Positions 1 to 11,279 of a DNA stretch of 64,000 bases are shown in pieces. Position 1 is the first letter of the stretch; each line of letters opens with the position of its first letter. The DNA lies in contig JAAALK010000289.1 of assembly GCA_019279435.1 (NCBI GenBank), positions 91,977,023 to 92,041,022 of the forward strand, read 5' to 3'. A model generated the notes under the pieces. That model did no database searches. It was not told the DNA's origin and saw nothing but the letters and a program-made list of their open reading frames with translations. The stretch is from Zizania palustris. Its lineage: Eukaryota > Streptophyta > Magnoliopsida > Poales > Poaceae. Made by a program: the position numbers and the translations under genes.

Positions 1-410
1 TATTAACCTTGCTTGTTCTTAAACACCCACTTGGTGCCTATGGGGTTGTAACTAGGTGGCATCTCAAGTAGTGTCCGAACCAAATTGCGTACAAAATTCT
101 CAAGATATTCTTGCATAGCATTAATTCAATTTTCATAACTTAGAGCGTGAGCAACATCTCTATTCTCAAAAGTGGCAACAAAATCAGACTAAGCAAAAAC
201 AGTGAGAGAACCTGCCTGAGAATGCAAAGATCTCAAAGTGAGATCACCAATGATGAGCTCTAATGGATGATCACGCCGAACTGCCCGGGTGCCTTGATGA
301 TCAGACGTCACCTCACCAGAATCAGCAGCTAGCACCTCTAGACTCGACTGAGGGGGCTCGATCAAATTGGAAGAAGTGATTAGAGGTCCGTCCTCATCCT
401 TAGTCGAAGT
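1..410 (-). pseudogene. Copia Pol fragment, left half of element E (integrase tail to RT start)
   Basis: Read on the minus strand, this is the end of the integrase-RT linker and the start of a Ty1/copia reverse transcriptase. The typical RT entry motif NPIGTKWVFKNKQG lies at the extreme left, followed by a stop. The linker carries the acidic, Ser/Pro-rich text that also occurs in element C near 25740-25960. Frame and text continue at 55957-56483 on the other side of element A, so this is one half of a split gene. The rest of E (RT, RNase H, 3' LTR) lies left of the window. E is old: stops and changed residues occur throughout. The lineage is the same as C (Maximus/SIRE-like), judged from near-parallel protein text. 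Confidence 0.85.
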
Positions 411-818
411 TGTTGATAGCCAAAAATGGCATTGATGGTCAAGATTGTCAAAATATCAATTTTGGTAATTTCGGTAGAAAATACACAAGTCCTGGATCAG
501 ACCGAAGCCCTACAAGGCTGAAGGCCCATTGTACATTGGGCTTCGAAAGCCTTATAGCGGCCTGTTACCTTTTGCCCGAAGGCCCATCGAACGTTAAGTT
601 TTGGAAGCCTTATAGCAGCCTGCTACCTTTGGCCCGCTGGCCCTTCAGAGGCTTGCATCGCTGATGCTACGGCTCGAGGAGCAGGCTTTGGTAGGCCTTG
701 CCGAAGGCCCATTCATGCTATTTTCAAAGATAGAGTTTAAGTTTGAATTTGGCTATTTTTATCCCTAAGGTTGATTAGGCTGAATCCTACCTGATTAATC
801 TTAGAGATAAGAAAACTA

Positions 819-836
819 GCCCCTATAAATATAGGG
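819..836 (+). promoter_or_regulatory. TATA box of element A 5' LTR within a palindrome
   Basis: CCCCTATAAATATAGGGG lies about 400 bp into the LTR. It is an inverted repeat of eight bases around a 2-base centre. The same string occurs in A's 3' LTR near 54955-54972. R1 and R2 LTRs keep the TATA box but have GAGAGG in place of the right arm. Promoter function is inferred from position and sequence. Confidence 0.6.
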
Positions 837-980
837 GTGTGGCCGATTCATTAAACCCCCCAACACAAATCAACTTCAAACTCTAGTTTGAACCGTACCT
901 TTACTTTTATTTACTTTCTGCACAACCTTCGTGGGTTTGCTTGGAAGCCCTTTGTTGGCCCTGCCGAAACCATGGTAAGA

Positions 981-1085
981 CTTGTTACTTCGCCCGTGAA
1001 GTACCCGTTAATCTACGTAACATATTGTTGTCACCTTGTTACTTCACCTGTGAAGTACACGTTAATCTACGTAACAGATTGCTAC
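981..1085 (+). repeat. 54-bp tandem duplication with hairpin arms in element A LTR
   Basis: Two head-to-tail copies start with cttgttactt and contain the inverted arms ACTTC and GAAGT, followed by gttaatctacgtaaca. The same two-copy arrangement is present in every LTR of this family in the window (near 11930-12035, 17405-17525, 18760-18870 and 55108-55225). It lies downstream of the TATA box, so it would be in the transcribed leader. Confidence 0.75.
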
Positions 1086-1826
1086 CTTCATTTCTCTACT
1101 ACAACACTTAGCAGATTCGGCCTGCAGGCCAAATTGGCACTTGATCTCTATTCTATTGCAGGTTTTTATGCTCAGAGCCCTTCGCCGGAGGTGTCCGGAG
1201 CCAGGAGATTGGTTTCGGAGGCTGCCAGAACACCCTTCGATGGGACCTTGCTTCGACTACCCATGTCAGACCCATCACACTGTTATCGGTTTGACCAAGT
1301 CCCGCACGCCAAAGCGCTCCGCAGCAGGCTTCATCGCATTAGGCTTCATCATGCCTACACTTCGAGCCAGATGAAGTCACATCAGCGAGTTGCGTTAGGA
1401 TATTTTTGTTGTGTCAGAGACTTCGCACCGAACCCCACTTTTCGGAGGTGATTTCACGTCGAGATCTATTCGGAGCATACCTTTGGCCAGATCGATCCGA
1501 ACGCTAAGGACTACCTTCGAGAGACTCTTCGCACCAGACACCGAAGGCCCCCTTGGGTGAACCCCTTCACATAGTATGCTCCGAATCAGTTAGGCTCCGA
1601 TCAGCTACCTGGTTTATTTTATTTAATATATTTCTTTTTGGCTAACTGGATTATTTCTGTGTGATCTGGTTACCTAGCGACTTCACCCCCCTTGCCACTG
1701 TTAAGGGTAGTCGGAACACGATGTCAGTGTTGTGTTGCGCTTAGGCTTGTCCCTAAGTATCCGCACACTTTTGGATCGTCGAACTGACCCAAGTGTGGGG
1801 GCACGTTTTCATGTCAACACACTTTT

Positions 1827-1839
1827 TGGCGACTCCGCT
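1827..1839 (+). other. Primer binding site of element A
   Basis: TGGCGACTCCGCT follows the 5' LTR after an 8-base spacer. Its complement ends in CCA, as a tRNA 3' end must. R1 and R2 carry the same or nearly the same site on the minus strand next to their 5' LTRs. I do not assign the tRNA type. Confidence 0.7.
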
Positions 1840-1857
1840 AGTGAAGGATACGCCAAC

Positions 1858-4390
1858 ATGACGAGTACATCTGCTTCGACTGTGGGTACGTCTACAACGA
1901 CTACTATGTCTACATCACTGATGGATCCCTTGGGAGGCGCAGATATCGACAACCGCAACATCTTGACGTCCACCCTTGGAGATATCCCCGAAGAAGACTG
2001 ATTAGAGATCGAGGCAAAAATGAAAGTGCTAGAAGACCTCATGCTTGGAAACTACGTCAAGACACGTGTGGGCTTCATCAAGCGTGACATCAACATCCCC
2101 GACCTCGCTCGGACCCAGGTAACACCAGCATCACCTCCTTTGTCTTCTTTAGAGATTGAGCAAAAAATAGTCGTCTCTATAGATCAAGCTGTTAGCACTT
2201 CTCTAGCCAACCGTTTAGATTCAGCAGTTACTCTCAAGTAGAGGCGACATTTAGAAGGTTCGGCTTTACCGAGGCCGTCCCTCCAACTCCAATCGCTAGA
2301 GCACCTCCAGTGAATCATATCTATAGCAGAACTGATGGTATTAATGGAAAGACCATCATGTCTCCGGCCCCAACATATACGGCCAAGACGAATCATTACC
2401 AAGCTTACACTGTTTATTGCACACCATCTACACATGCGCTAGTTCTTCCCGCGTTGCCCGTGCCACATGCACAAACACGTAGGCCCGAACACGTCATGCA
2501 CCCAGAGCCAGCACGTGAGGAAGACCCCCGTGGCCGACACACCGACATACCACCGTGTGTCACGCCTCGAGATGAGAGGCGCACGCAGGCAGTAGGCCAA
2601 GACGACATGGAAGAGCGGATCCATGCACTATTTAGGGAGTACACCGGCTTTGTACCTAGGGGTCGGGCTAGGCTTTACCGGAAGCCATACCCTGACCATT
2701 TAGACACAATACCTTACCCTCGCGGCTACAGAGTACCTGAGTTCACCAAGTTTGATGGTGAGGGTAACAAAACCACACTAGAGCATGTTAGTCAGTTCTT
2801 AGCACAGTGTGGAGAAGCTAGCGGGTTGGATGCTTTAAAACTTAGACTATTTTTCCTCCCATTATCCGGCACCGCTTTCACTTGGTTTTCGGCGCTCCCG
2901 CCGAACTCTGTCCAAACATGGGTTGAATTGGAACAAAAGTTCCATGACTATTTTTATACGGGTGAGATAGAGCTTAGGCTTTTACACTTGACATCGGTTA
3001 GACAGAAATCTAGCGAGAGTGTCTCTGAGTATATCAAGTGCTTTAGAGACACTAGAAACTGATGTTTTAGTCTCAATATTTCAGAGAGGGATTTGGAGGA
3101 TCTAGCATTCAACGGATTGTGTTCTAAGATTAAAGAAAGGCTAGACAACCAAAACTTTTTAGAAGTTAGCCAAGTTTTACAGCAGGCTCTAGTCCAAGAA
3201 GGTCGACTCAAAGATAAGAAGTTTATTAAAACGTTTAACAAGACTAGGGCTGAAGTCCACATCATGGAACACTCCGACAAAGAAGAGTCGGAGGAAGAGG
3301 AAGATTCGGCCGACATGTATGCGGCCGAATGGGTTTGGAACACTAAGAGTAAACCCGTCACTTGTTCTGAACTACGGTCATCTCCTACCAAGAGTCTGCC
3401 TAGAGAAGTCAAATACTCGTTTGATATAACTAAGTGCAATAAAATATTTGATTTCCTCTTGAAGAACCAGCTTCTCAGGTTGCCTATAGGCCAAGTAATT
3501 CCATCTGCCGACGAGCTAAAGAAACGCCCCTGCTGTAAGTGGCATGATTCGCATTCACATTATACTAATAACTACAATGTTTTTCATCAACACGTTCAAT
3601 CGGCCATAGAGGAAGGACGATTGAAAATAGACCCCAATCCAAAGATGAAGCTAGACAAAGACCCCTTTCCCGTAAACACCGTCAACCTCGACGAGAAGAG
3701 GGTGCTGATTTGGCTAGAGTAGGCCGAATCAACTAAGGGGAAAGCTATCATTATTGGAGACTCGCGCACAGGCACACTCGTTCCAAAGAACCCTGAAGTA
3801 GGAGTGTGGAAAAGGAATGCCAGCACGTCTCCTTTGGCTAGGGCTCACATTTCAGATGTTGTTGAACAAACATCAGAAAAAATCCAAGGCAACAGCCCCC
3901 GCGCAAAAAGGCTAAGACAGCCGAAGGTGCCAAGGCAGTCGGAGGATGGCTTCGGACCACAGTGGCCAAACCCTCTGCACAAAGGCTTCAGACCACAGTC
4001 GCCGAACTGTACGCACAGTGGCAGAACTGTACGCATAATGGCTTTGGACCTTGGTGGCCGAACCATCTGCACATCGAGTTCGCGCCTCGATGGCCGAACC
4101 CTTCATACAACGAGTTCGGACACCAATGGCCGGACTCGACTCCGCTCTAGGAAAACCCTCCGACAGAAAGCTTTGGCCCACAATGGCCAAACATACCTTC
4201 GGCCTAGAGGGACCCTTCGCTAATATGGTCTGAAATACCTTCGACATGGCCAAACCACCCTCCGAGCAATGGGTTCGGCTCATAGTGGGCGAATCCACTG
4301 GAGAAGCCGATGCCTCTGCCGTACAATTGGGCAGGGACCCCGTGGGCTCCGTACACCTCGCTCCCCGAGTACCCTCCACAGAATAATGTT
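1858..4390 (+). pseudogene. Element A gag (broken)
   Basis: Gag builds the cytoplasmic virus-like particle. The chosen start is ATG 1858, just after the primer site and aligned with the start in R2. The N-terminal part is Ser/Thr-rich and acidic. The retrotransposon capsid region runs from about 2640 to 3480, with the motifs PYPRGYRVPEFTKF, GTAFTWFSALP and KSSESVSEYIKCFRDTRN. It is followed by a Cys/His segment, CCKWHDSHSHYTNN, near 3530-3570. A Pro/Trp/Asn-rich repeat follows at about 3940-4300. Stops at about 2000, 2240, 3062 and 3720 and several frame changes break it, so no complete protein is possible. R2 holds the best sibling copy on the minus strand at 14270-16700. Confidence 0.85.
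3940..4300 (+). repeat. Degenerate gag repeat encoding a Trp-Pro-Asn-Pro motif
   Basis: About ten imperfect units of roughly 36-42 bp are spread over three frames. Each encodes a variant of GFGPQWPNPLHK. The DNA hallmarks are recurring tggccaaacc, tggccgaacc and ttcgg words. The equivalent block of R2 lies on the minus strand at about 14290-14620 with the same peptide theme, so the repeat was in the family before these insertions. Indels between units explain the frame shifts. Confidence 0.65.
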
Positions 4391-4700
4391 GCCCCTTATT
4401 TCCCTTAGGAAATTATAATTGGCAAGGATGAACAAACGCGGTGAAGGGAGACATCATCCACATGTCGTCCATAGTACCTCCGAATCGACTCACACGGGAC
4501 AGAGCCAAGGGAGAGAAGAGGCGAAGGAGAGGGAATCATAAGCCATCACAATCAAAGTAGGGTCTTACGAAGTCCCAATCCCGAAGGCCCCCTCACCAAA
4601 GCCCGACGGAGGTAAGTCCCCTAGTCCAGCCGAGACCAACGCTGAAGCCCGATCCAATCGGCCGAACGAGGCCGGTCCGGCTGACAAGGTCCACAGCGAA

Positions 4701-5969
4701 GTGTCCACTAACTATAAAACACCCGAGACCGACCCGGGTGGTATCCCTTCTGCCAAAAATCATAGAAACAGGGTGGTGGCACCTGGTACCAGGCCACAAC
4801 CATCTTGGGCACCTCTGGGCATGTCCAAATCACAGAAAAGGCGTCTACAATGCCTACGGGCACAAGAGATGTGTGAGAAAAAGGCTGAGGATGAACGAGA
4901 CACCATCTTTGAGGAAATCCGCCCTTGGCCAGCAGCAAGACATGTATGGAGGATCAAGCCAGTTGAGATAACCAACCCAGCTCCTAGTTCGAGCGACGAT
5001 GACAACATGCTCGACGACGATTATACGCCTGTCTCTAAAGGACCCGCACCTCAGGAGATGGATATCAACGTCGTCATGCTGCCCACCGAGTTCGCCCTAC
5101 CACAGGACGAGGCCGAGGTCGCTCATTTGAACCTCGGCCCACACAATGCTATTTTTGAAAAACCCGAGGATACGGCTCGCCACTTAAAGCATCTCTACGT
5201 CAGGGGTCATATTGACGGGAAGCCGATCTCCAGAATGCTTGTCGACGGTGGCGCCACTGTTAACCTAATGCCTTACTCTCTATTGAAGAAGCTTGGCACG
5301 GGCGAAGAAGACTTAAAGAAAACTAACCTAATGCTCAACGGCTTCAACGGCGAGAGTTCCGAGGCAAAGGGCGTACTCTCCATGGAATTAATAGTAGGTA
5401 ACAAGACGTTGCCAGCAGCATTCTTCGTCGTCGACGTGCAAGGTAACTACAGTGTGCTGCTCGGGCATGACTAGATTCACCTGAATTGATGTATTCATTC
5501 TAGTTTGCACCAATGCCTGATATAGTTGGATGACGATGACGTAGAAGTCATACCAGCAAATACTTCGGCCTAGGTAGCATCGGCCGATGTGTCCATCGAC
5601 GCCATCCACAACAAAGTAGAGTGTTTATCAGGTAGGGACCTTTCAGATTACGACTTCGTTAGCATGTCTCGAGGACGTTTCGTACCCATATCTGTAAAGT
5701 CGGCTGGTATAGCATGACTATTTATAAATTAGTAGCCATGTCTAGGAAAAGTAATATTGATTGGCTAAAGTCTCGCGTAGAGCAATATCGGTCTTCTAAA
5801 GATGGTATTGCCGAAGCCATTCAAGATTTTAGCAAAGTAGAAAAGTAGGACATGGTTTTGTGTCGGCCCATCCTTTGTAAGAAGTCGACATATGCAATGG
5901 TAGCATTCCAAGGCCGACCTTTGTAAACCAAAATTTATAGGCTGATGAGAAGGTCGAAGTAATAAAGTT
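4701..5969 (+). pseudogene. Element A protease region and start of RT (broken, truncated)
   Basis: This is the C-terminal gag/protease part of the polyprotein. An acidic stretch with SSSDDDNMLDDDY comes first. The aspartic protease follows at about 5200-5470, with the motif MLVDGGATVNLMPYSLLKKL, then a typical flap and LLGHD end. The catalytic triplet reads D-G-G rather than the common D-S/T-G, and R1 and R2 share this. The frame is open from 4701 to a TAG at about 5472, where siblings have Trp. After that, stops are frequent. The text ends in DEKVEVIKL at 5969, in the spacer before RT. About 200 bp of RT coding sequence found in R1 is missing here at the R1 junction. Confidence 0.85.
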
Positions 5970-6363
5970 AGGGCTTTGTGTTGATTTGTGTTGGGGGGCT
6001 CCCTAAGCTGGCCTCGCCTCTCTATTTATAGGGCCAAACTTCTGATCTAATCTTCTATATTTCAGCTTGGATAGAGATAAAAATTTAGCCGGAATTGTAT
6101 CCAACTCTGTCTCTACCGAAGTGGGCTCTGACCAGGCCCGTCGAAGACTGCTCCTCGGGCCAAAGCTTCGATGGCGTCGGCCTCCGAAGGCTTCCTGGCC
6201 AAAGGACGTGGGCTGGCTAGAGCCTTTCGGAGCCCATGGCTCAATGGACCTTCGGCCCTGTAGGGCTTCGGCCTAACCCTGGACATGTGTATTTTTGGCC
6301 CAAATCACCAAAAATTGGTATTTTGACAATCTCAGCCATTGACGCCATTTTTTGCTATCAACA
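5970..6363 (-). repeat. R1 3' LTR, truncated
   Basis: Only the promoter-side 394 bp remain, ending with the inverted terminus gctatcaaca at 6363. The text matches the right part of LTR4 (about 18968-19358), including the TATA box seen as tatttatagg. The rest of the LTR was lost in the deletion joining it to A at about 5969. Confidence 0.88.
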
Positions 6364-7740
6364 CATGCCCCCCTGCCTTTTAGTGAACTGAGTGAACTAA
6401 AAGCACAACGAACTGAAGACGATACCATCCATATCGGTTTTTCGACACCTTTTATGTTGTTTGCAACACGCTTGGGAAATACCTTTTCAAATACCTACCA
6501 TTCAAGGCTCTTCGAAACCGCTCTCCCTATAGAGATTCCAACACGTATGCATTGCCGGGAGCAATTTCAGCTATCTTAAAAGGACCTTCCCAACTAGGTG
6601 ACCATTTGCCAAATTTGGGACTCTTCGTGCCTAAGGGTAAAATCGTCTTCCACACCAAATATCCTAATTTAAACGATTTTGGTTTAACCTTCTTATTGTA
6701 GGCTTTGGCTACTCTCTTTTTGTCTACTTCTATGGCTTCCAAAGCCCTTAGTCTCTTATCGGTCACTTCCTCTAGATTATCCTTCAGAAGAGTTTCATAC
6801 TCGTTGATCGATAGGCCATGTTGCTTTAAAACTCTTAAGGAGCCAAGATCTACCTCTACAGGCAGAACAACTTCTTGTCCATATACCAACTCATATGGAC
6901 TGACTTTGGTAGCACCGTGCTTTTCAATTCTACAATCCCACAGCGCCTCGGACAGCACTTCATGCCACCTTTTAGGAAACTCTTCAATTTTCTTCTTAAT
7001 GAATTTAATTATGGTTTTATTACTAGACTCGGCCTGACCATTGGCCTGAGCATATTAAGGTGAAGATTTTATCAATTTAATACCATAATATTCGGTGAAG
7101 TCCCTCACTTCTCTAGAAACAAATGAACTACCTTGATCCGTAGTAAGAGTTTGAAGAATGCCAAATCTATGTATGATGTGCTTCAAGATAAAATCACGCA
7201 CCTCATTGTGAGTCATGTTCCTGAGAGGTACGGCCTCGGTCCACTTAGTGAAGTAATCTGTCGCCATCAACACAAACCGATGCCCTTTTGAGGAAGGAGG
7301 GTGAATCTGGCCGATGAAGTCTAAACCCCAAACTTGAAACGGCCATGGCTTGACAATAGGATTGAGCAATGAGGCAGGAGTCAACTGAATATTGCCTAAC
7401 TTCTGACATGCTTCACACCCTCTATAGTACTTGAAACAATCTTCAATCATAGTCGGCCAATAAAAACATGCTCTTTTGAGCATCCAACTCATTTTTGGGC
7501 CGATTGATGAGCGTCGCAAAGTCCTTCATGGACTTCTCCCGTTGCCACCTGGGATTGTTTGTGGTCTAAACACTTCAATAGTACTCCATCAATAGTTCGG
7601 CGGTATAATGTGTCGTCTATCAACACGAATCTGAATGCTTGTCGCCGAACCTTCCGACCAACCCTTTGGCTAGGGTCTCTCAAATACTGGACGATTGGGA
7701 TTCTCCAATCGCCCTTATAGGTTTTAGAGGGTCTCACTGG
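6364..7740 (-). pseudogene. R1 integrase and 3' end of pol (broken)
   Basis: Integrase inserts the cDNA into the genome. On the minus strand the zinc-binding N-terminus lies at about 7390-7560 (the HxxxH side falls near 7510-7550; the Cys pair is CEACQKLG). The catalytic core follows with DFIGQIHPPSSKG (first Asp) and TLTTDQGSSFVS (second Asp), and the acidic KKKIEEFPKRWHE comes further on. The C-terminal domain at 6527-6780 contains KPKSFKLGYLVWK and GKWSPSWEGPFKI. No chromodomain is present. A TAA at 7055-7057 interrupts the core, and the same codon position is TAA in A. Polypurine-type sequence (tgcccccctgcc on the plus strand) sits at about 6366-6377, next to the LTR. Confidence 0.88.
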
Positions 7741-8040
7741 CTCACCTTCTGAAAAAATTTCTAAACTACTGACTTTGGGTTTCCCCCCGAGCCATTTCTG
7801 CTCCTATCGAAGCCTGGTCGGGCTGGCCGTTCGGAGTGTGCTGGGCTGAAGCCCTCTGGAGGGTTCGGACTCCGGGGAGCCTTCTCCGTGCGGGAGGCTT
7901 CGACCTATGGACTCCGGCATGCCAAGTCTCTCGGTTGGCAGAGTACTCTGGTCTAGGGACCTTGGCGCACAGTGACCTTCGGCGGCCAGAGGGGTTCGAC
8001 CCGGAGGGTGTGCCTGCCCACCGTTACTAGCTCCTGCAAT
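7741..8040 (-). other. R1 GC-rich linker between second RNase H and integrase
   Basis: About 300 bp of GC-rich sequence has frequent ttcgg/ccgaa words. On the minus strand it encodes Pro/Gly/Arg-rich text without a recognisable domain. A related linker occurs in A at about 41860-41967 and 52979-53120. It is probably an unstructured spacer of the polyprotein. Confidence 0.55.
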
Positions 8041-10240
8041 GAGACCAAGCATCGGCTTCTCCAATACAGAAAATTTTCCTCTCCTGACTTGGTAACCATA
8101 TGCTTGCTGAGCCAAATCATTTGCGACTAAATTGGCTTCTCTTGACACATGAGAGATTTTAAAGTCATTGAAAGCAGCAACTATGTCTATACATTTAACC
8201 AAGTAACTATTCAGCAAGTCGTTAAAGCATTAAGCACTTTTAGCTACTTGTTGCACTACTAACAAAGAATCACCATATGCGTGGACATGTCTAGCACCTA
8301 CAGATTCTAGTAATTCAAGACCTAGCAATAAAGCTTCGTATTCGGCTTGGTTATTAGTGGAAGAAAATTCTAGATGGGCCGAAGTTTCAAAGTGCATTCC
8401 ATTAGGTGATATGAGAACCACTCCAATACCTTGGCCACTCTTGCAAGCCGAACCATCAAAATAAAGTTTCCATGGCACTACCTCAACTAGAGCAATATTG
8501 TCACTCCAGCTGACATCTACGTGGTGATCAACTATAAAGTTGGCTACGATTTGGCCTTTCATCGCTCTTAGGGGTTCGTAGGCCAAATCGTACTCAATCA
8601 ATGCGTAAGCCCATTTTTCGATTCTTCCACTTAGAATCGGCTTCTGTAACATGTGCTTTATAACATCGGTTTGGCAAATGACAACACATGTAGTGGGGAG
8701 AAGATAGTGGCGTAATTTGGTGCATGCGTAGTAAAGTGATAAACACAATTGTTCTATAAACGCGTACCTGGATTTGGCGTCCAGCAGGCGGCGACTCAAG
8801 AATGTGATGATGTACTCTTTCCCCTCTACCTCCTGGGTTAGCACGGCCCTAATCACGCTATCTTAAGCAGAGATGTATAGCCGAAACAGAATCTCGGCTT
8901 TGGGTGCTCTCACCACAGGCGGTGATGACAAGCACTCCTTGATCTTCTCAAAAGCACTTTGCTGGCTTGCCCCCCAAGTGAACACGACTTCGTTCTTTAG
9001 CCGGAGTACGGGGACAAAGGCATCAATATTACCGGGCAAGTTGGATATAAAGCGACACAAATAGTTCATCTTGCCTAGCAACTTCTGCACATCCTTTTTG
9101 CACATCGGCGCTATAATGTTTCTAATCTTCTCAAGCCTCTTAGGATCAATTTCTATGCCTCTCTCGTGAATCATGAAACCTAAGAACTTACCCGCCGACA
9201 CACCAAAAGCACACTTGAGTGGGTTCATTTTCAACCCATACTGTCACATTCTATCAAAAGCAACCTTCAAATCGGCTAAATGGTTTCCCATAGCGTCTGA
9301 TTTGACTACGACATCATCGATGTAAACTTCTAACATAACCCCTAACAAGTCATGAAAGATTAAGTTCATAGCACGCTGGTATGTGGCGTCAGCATTCTTC
9401 AAACCAAAAGTCATGACGACCCACTCGAACAAACCGACAAAACCACGACATCGAAAGGCAGTCTTATAGACGTCCTCTTTGGCCATAAAGATTTGATTAT
9501 AACCAGCATTGCCATCATGAAAACTCAGTACCTTATGTCCTGAAGCATCGTTGATTAGCATGTCAGCTATCGGCATTGGATACTCATCCTTTGGAGTGGG
9601 CCTGTTTAGATCCCTGAAATCAATACATACCCATATCTTGTCGCTCCCTTTCTTCTCTACAGGCACAATGTTAGCGACCCATTCTGCGTACCTGCATGGC
9701 CTAATAAATTCAGCCTTCAGTAGTCGCTCTACTTCTTCTTTAACTCGGTCATAGACAGCCGAGTTAAAGTGGCGAGGAGGCTGCTTATAAGGCCTAAATC
9801 TGTACTTGATAGGCACCCGATGCTCCATGAGCTCGCGGCTTAGTCCTGGCATCTCGCTATACTCCCATGTGAAACAATCGACATATGACCGAAGTAACTT
9901 TATTACTTTAGCCTTTTCATCGGGCTGTAAATGTTGGTTTACAAAAGTCGGCCTTGGGACGCTACCATTTCCTATGTCAACTTCCTCCAAAGGGTCGGTC
10001 GACGCAAAACCTTGTCCTAATTTCTCTACTTTGCTAAAGTCCCCGATGGCCTCGGCAATACCGTCTTTACTAGACCAATATTGCTCCACACGAGACTTTA
10101 GCCAATCTAGATTACTCTTGCTAGACATGACTATCAATACAAGAACAACCGTGCTACTCCAGCCGGCTTTACAGACACTGGTACAAACCGTCCTCCGGAT
10201 ACGCTAACAAAATCGTAATCCGAAAGATCTCTACCTGATA
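8041..10240 (-). pseudogene. R1 reverse transcriptase, RNase H and second (archaeal-type) RNase H
   Basis: This is the best-preserved RT of the A family here. RT runs from about 10000 down to 9000, with the motifs VCIDFRDLNRPTPKDEYPMP, GNAGYNQIFM, VVMTFGLKNADATYQ and the catalytic EVYIDDVVVKS. The thumb and connection follow (GLKMNPLKCAFG, KFLGFMIHERG). The first RNase H covers about 8570-8950 (TWGASQQSAFEKI, YIITFLSRRLLD). The second, Tat-type RNase H lies at about 8100-8480: KLYFDGSACKSGQGIG gives the first Asp, TNNQAEYEALLLGL the Glu and YGDSLLVVQQ another Asp. Stops at about 9243, 8857 and 8229 break an otherwise single frame. A carries different lesions in the same region, except for the shared integrase stop. 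Confidence 0.9.
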
Positions 10241-10351
10241 GACACTCTACTTTGGTATGGACGTCGTCAACCGATATATCAGCCAATGCTATTTGGGCCG
10301 AAGTATCTGCGGAATGATTTCTACCTCATCATCATCCCACTGTATCAGGCA

Positions 10352-10930
10352 CTAGTGTAGAGTAGAAGGAATGCAACAGTTCGCGTGAATCCAGTCACGC
10401 CCGAGTAGTACACTGTAGTTACCTTCTACGACGACGACAAAAAATGTTGTTGGCAATGTCTTGTTGCCCACCATCAACTCCATGGAGAGTACACCCTTGG
10501 CCTCAGAGCTCTCGCCGTTGAAGCCGTTGAGCATCAAGTTGGTCTTCTTCGGGTCATCCTCGTCCCTGCCAAGTTTCTTCAACAACGAGTAAGGCATTAA
10601 GTTAACAGTGGCACCGCCGTCGATGAGCATTCGGGAAATCGGCTTTCCATCGATGTGACCTCTGATGTAGAGAGGCTTCAGATGGCGAGCCGAGTCCTCG
10701 GGCTTCTCGAAGATGGCGTTGCGCAGACCGAGGTTCAATTTAGCGCCCTCGGCCTCGTCCTGTGGTAGGGCGAACTTGGTGTGCAGTGTGATGATGTTGA
10801 TGTCCATCACCTGGGGGCGGGCCCTTCAGAGATGGGCGATTAATCGTCGTCGAGCATGTCGTCGTCGTCGTCGCTCGGACTAGGAGCCGGGTTGGTTATC
10901 TCAATCGGCTTCTCTCTCCATACCTGTTTT
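10352..10930 (-). pseudogene. R1 protease region
   Basis: The minus-strand frame 10810-10352 contains ISRMLIDGGATVNLMPYSLL, the same D-G-G-A protease motif as in A and R2, followed by the conserved GVLSMELMVGNKTLPTTFF region. Upstream are the acidic Asp-rich stretch and the KPIEITNPAP text (about 10840-10920). It ends abruptly at about 10931, where a deletion joins it to the gag 5' end. A small frame change occurs at about 10810. Confidence 0.85.
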
Positions 10931-11279
10931 GCTCAATCTAAACGGTTGGCTAGTGAAGCACTAACGGCTTGATCTACTGATGCGGCTATTTTTTGCTCAA
11001 TCTCTAAAGAAGACAAACGAGGCAATACAAGTGTTACCTAGACCTGAGCGAGGTCGAGGGTGATGACGTCACGCTTGATGAAGCCTGTGCGTGTCTTCCC
11101 GTAGCCCCCAAGCATCATGTCTTGGAGTGCCTTTAACTTTGCCTAGATTTCTGCTCGGTCTTCTGCGGGGATATCTTCAAGTGTAGGTGTCAAGATGTTG
11201 CGGTTGTCGATATCCGCGCCTCCTATTGTGTCCATCGGTGGTGTAGACATAGTAGTCGATGTAGATGTACCAGTGGACG
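10931..11279 (-). pseudogene. R1 gag 5' remnant
   Basis: On the minus strand this encodes the N-terminal Gag text (GGADIDNRN, GFIKRDVITLDLAQV, SSLEIEQKIAASVDQAV), ending in SASLANRL where it is fused to the protease side. Nearly the whole capsid and repeat part of gag has been deleted compared with R2. The right edge at 11279 is not a natural end. The same sentence resumes at 18016 after R2. Confidence 0.85.

Larger units (their letters stand above)
411..1819 (+). repeat. Element A 5' LTR
   Basis: This 1,409-bp LTR begins TGTTGATAGC and ends ATGTCAACA. It matches 54546-55956 along its full length with many single-base differences and small indels. It contains a TATA box near 822-836, a 54-bp internal duplication at 981-1085 and a primer binding site eight bases beyond its end. 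Many short cttcgg/ccgaag words make it GC-richer than its flanks. The open frames within it (for example 888-1451) are not conserved as proteins and I regard them as chance. Confidence 0.9.

Noticed and set aside
888..1451. 187-codon open frame in A's 5' LTR as a gene
   Set aside because: It lies within an LTR, overlaps the 54-bp duplication, and the partner LTR (55024-55311) breaks it. No protein pattern is visible.
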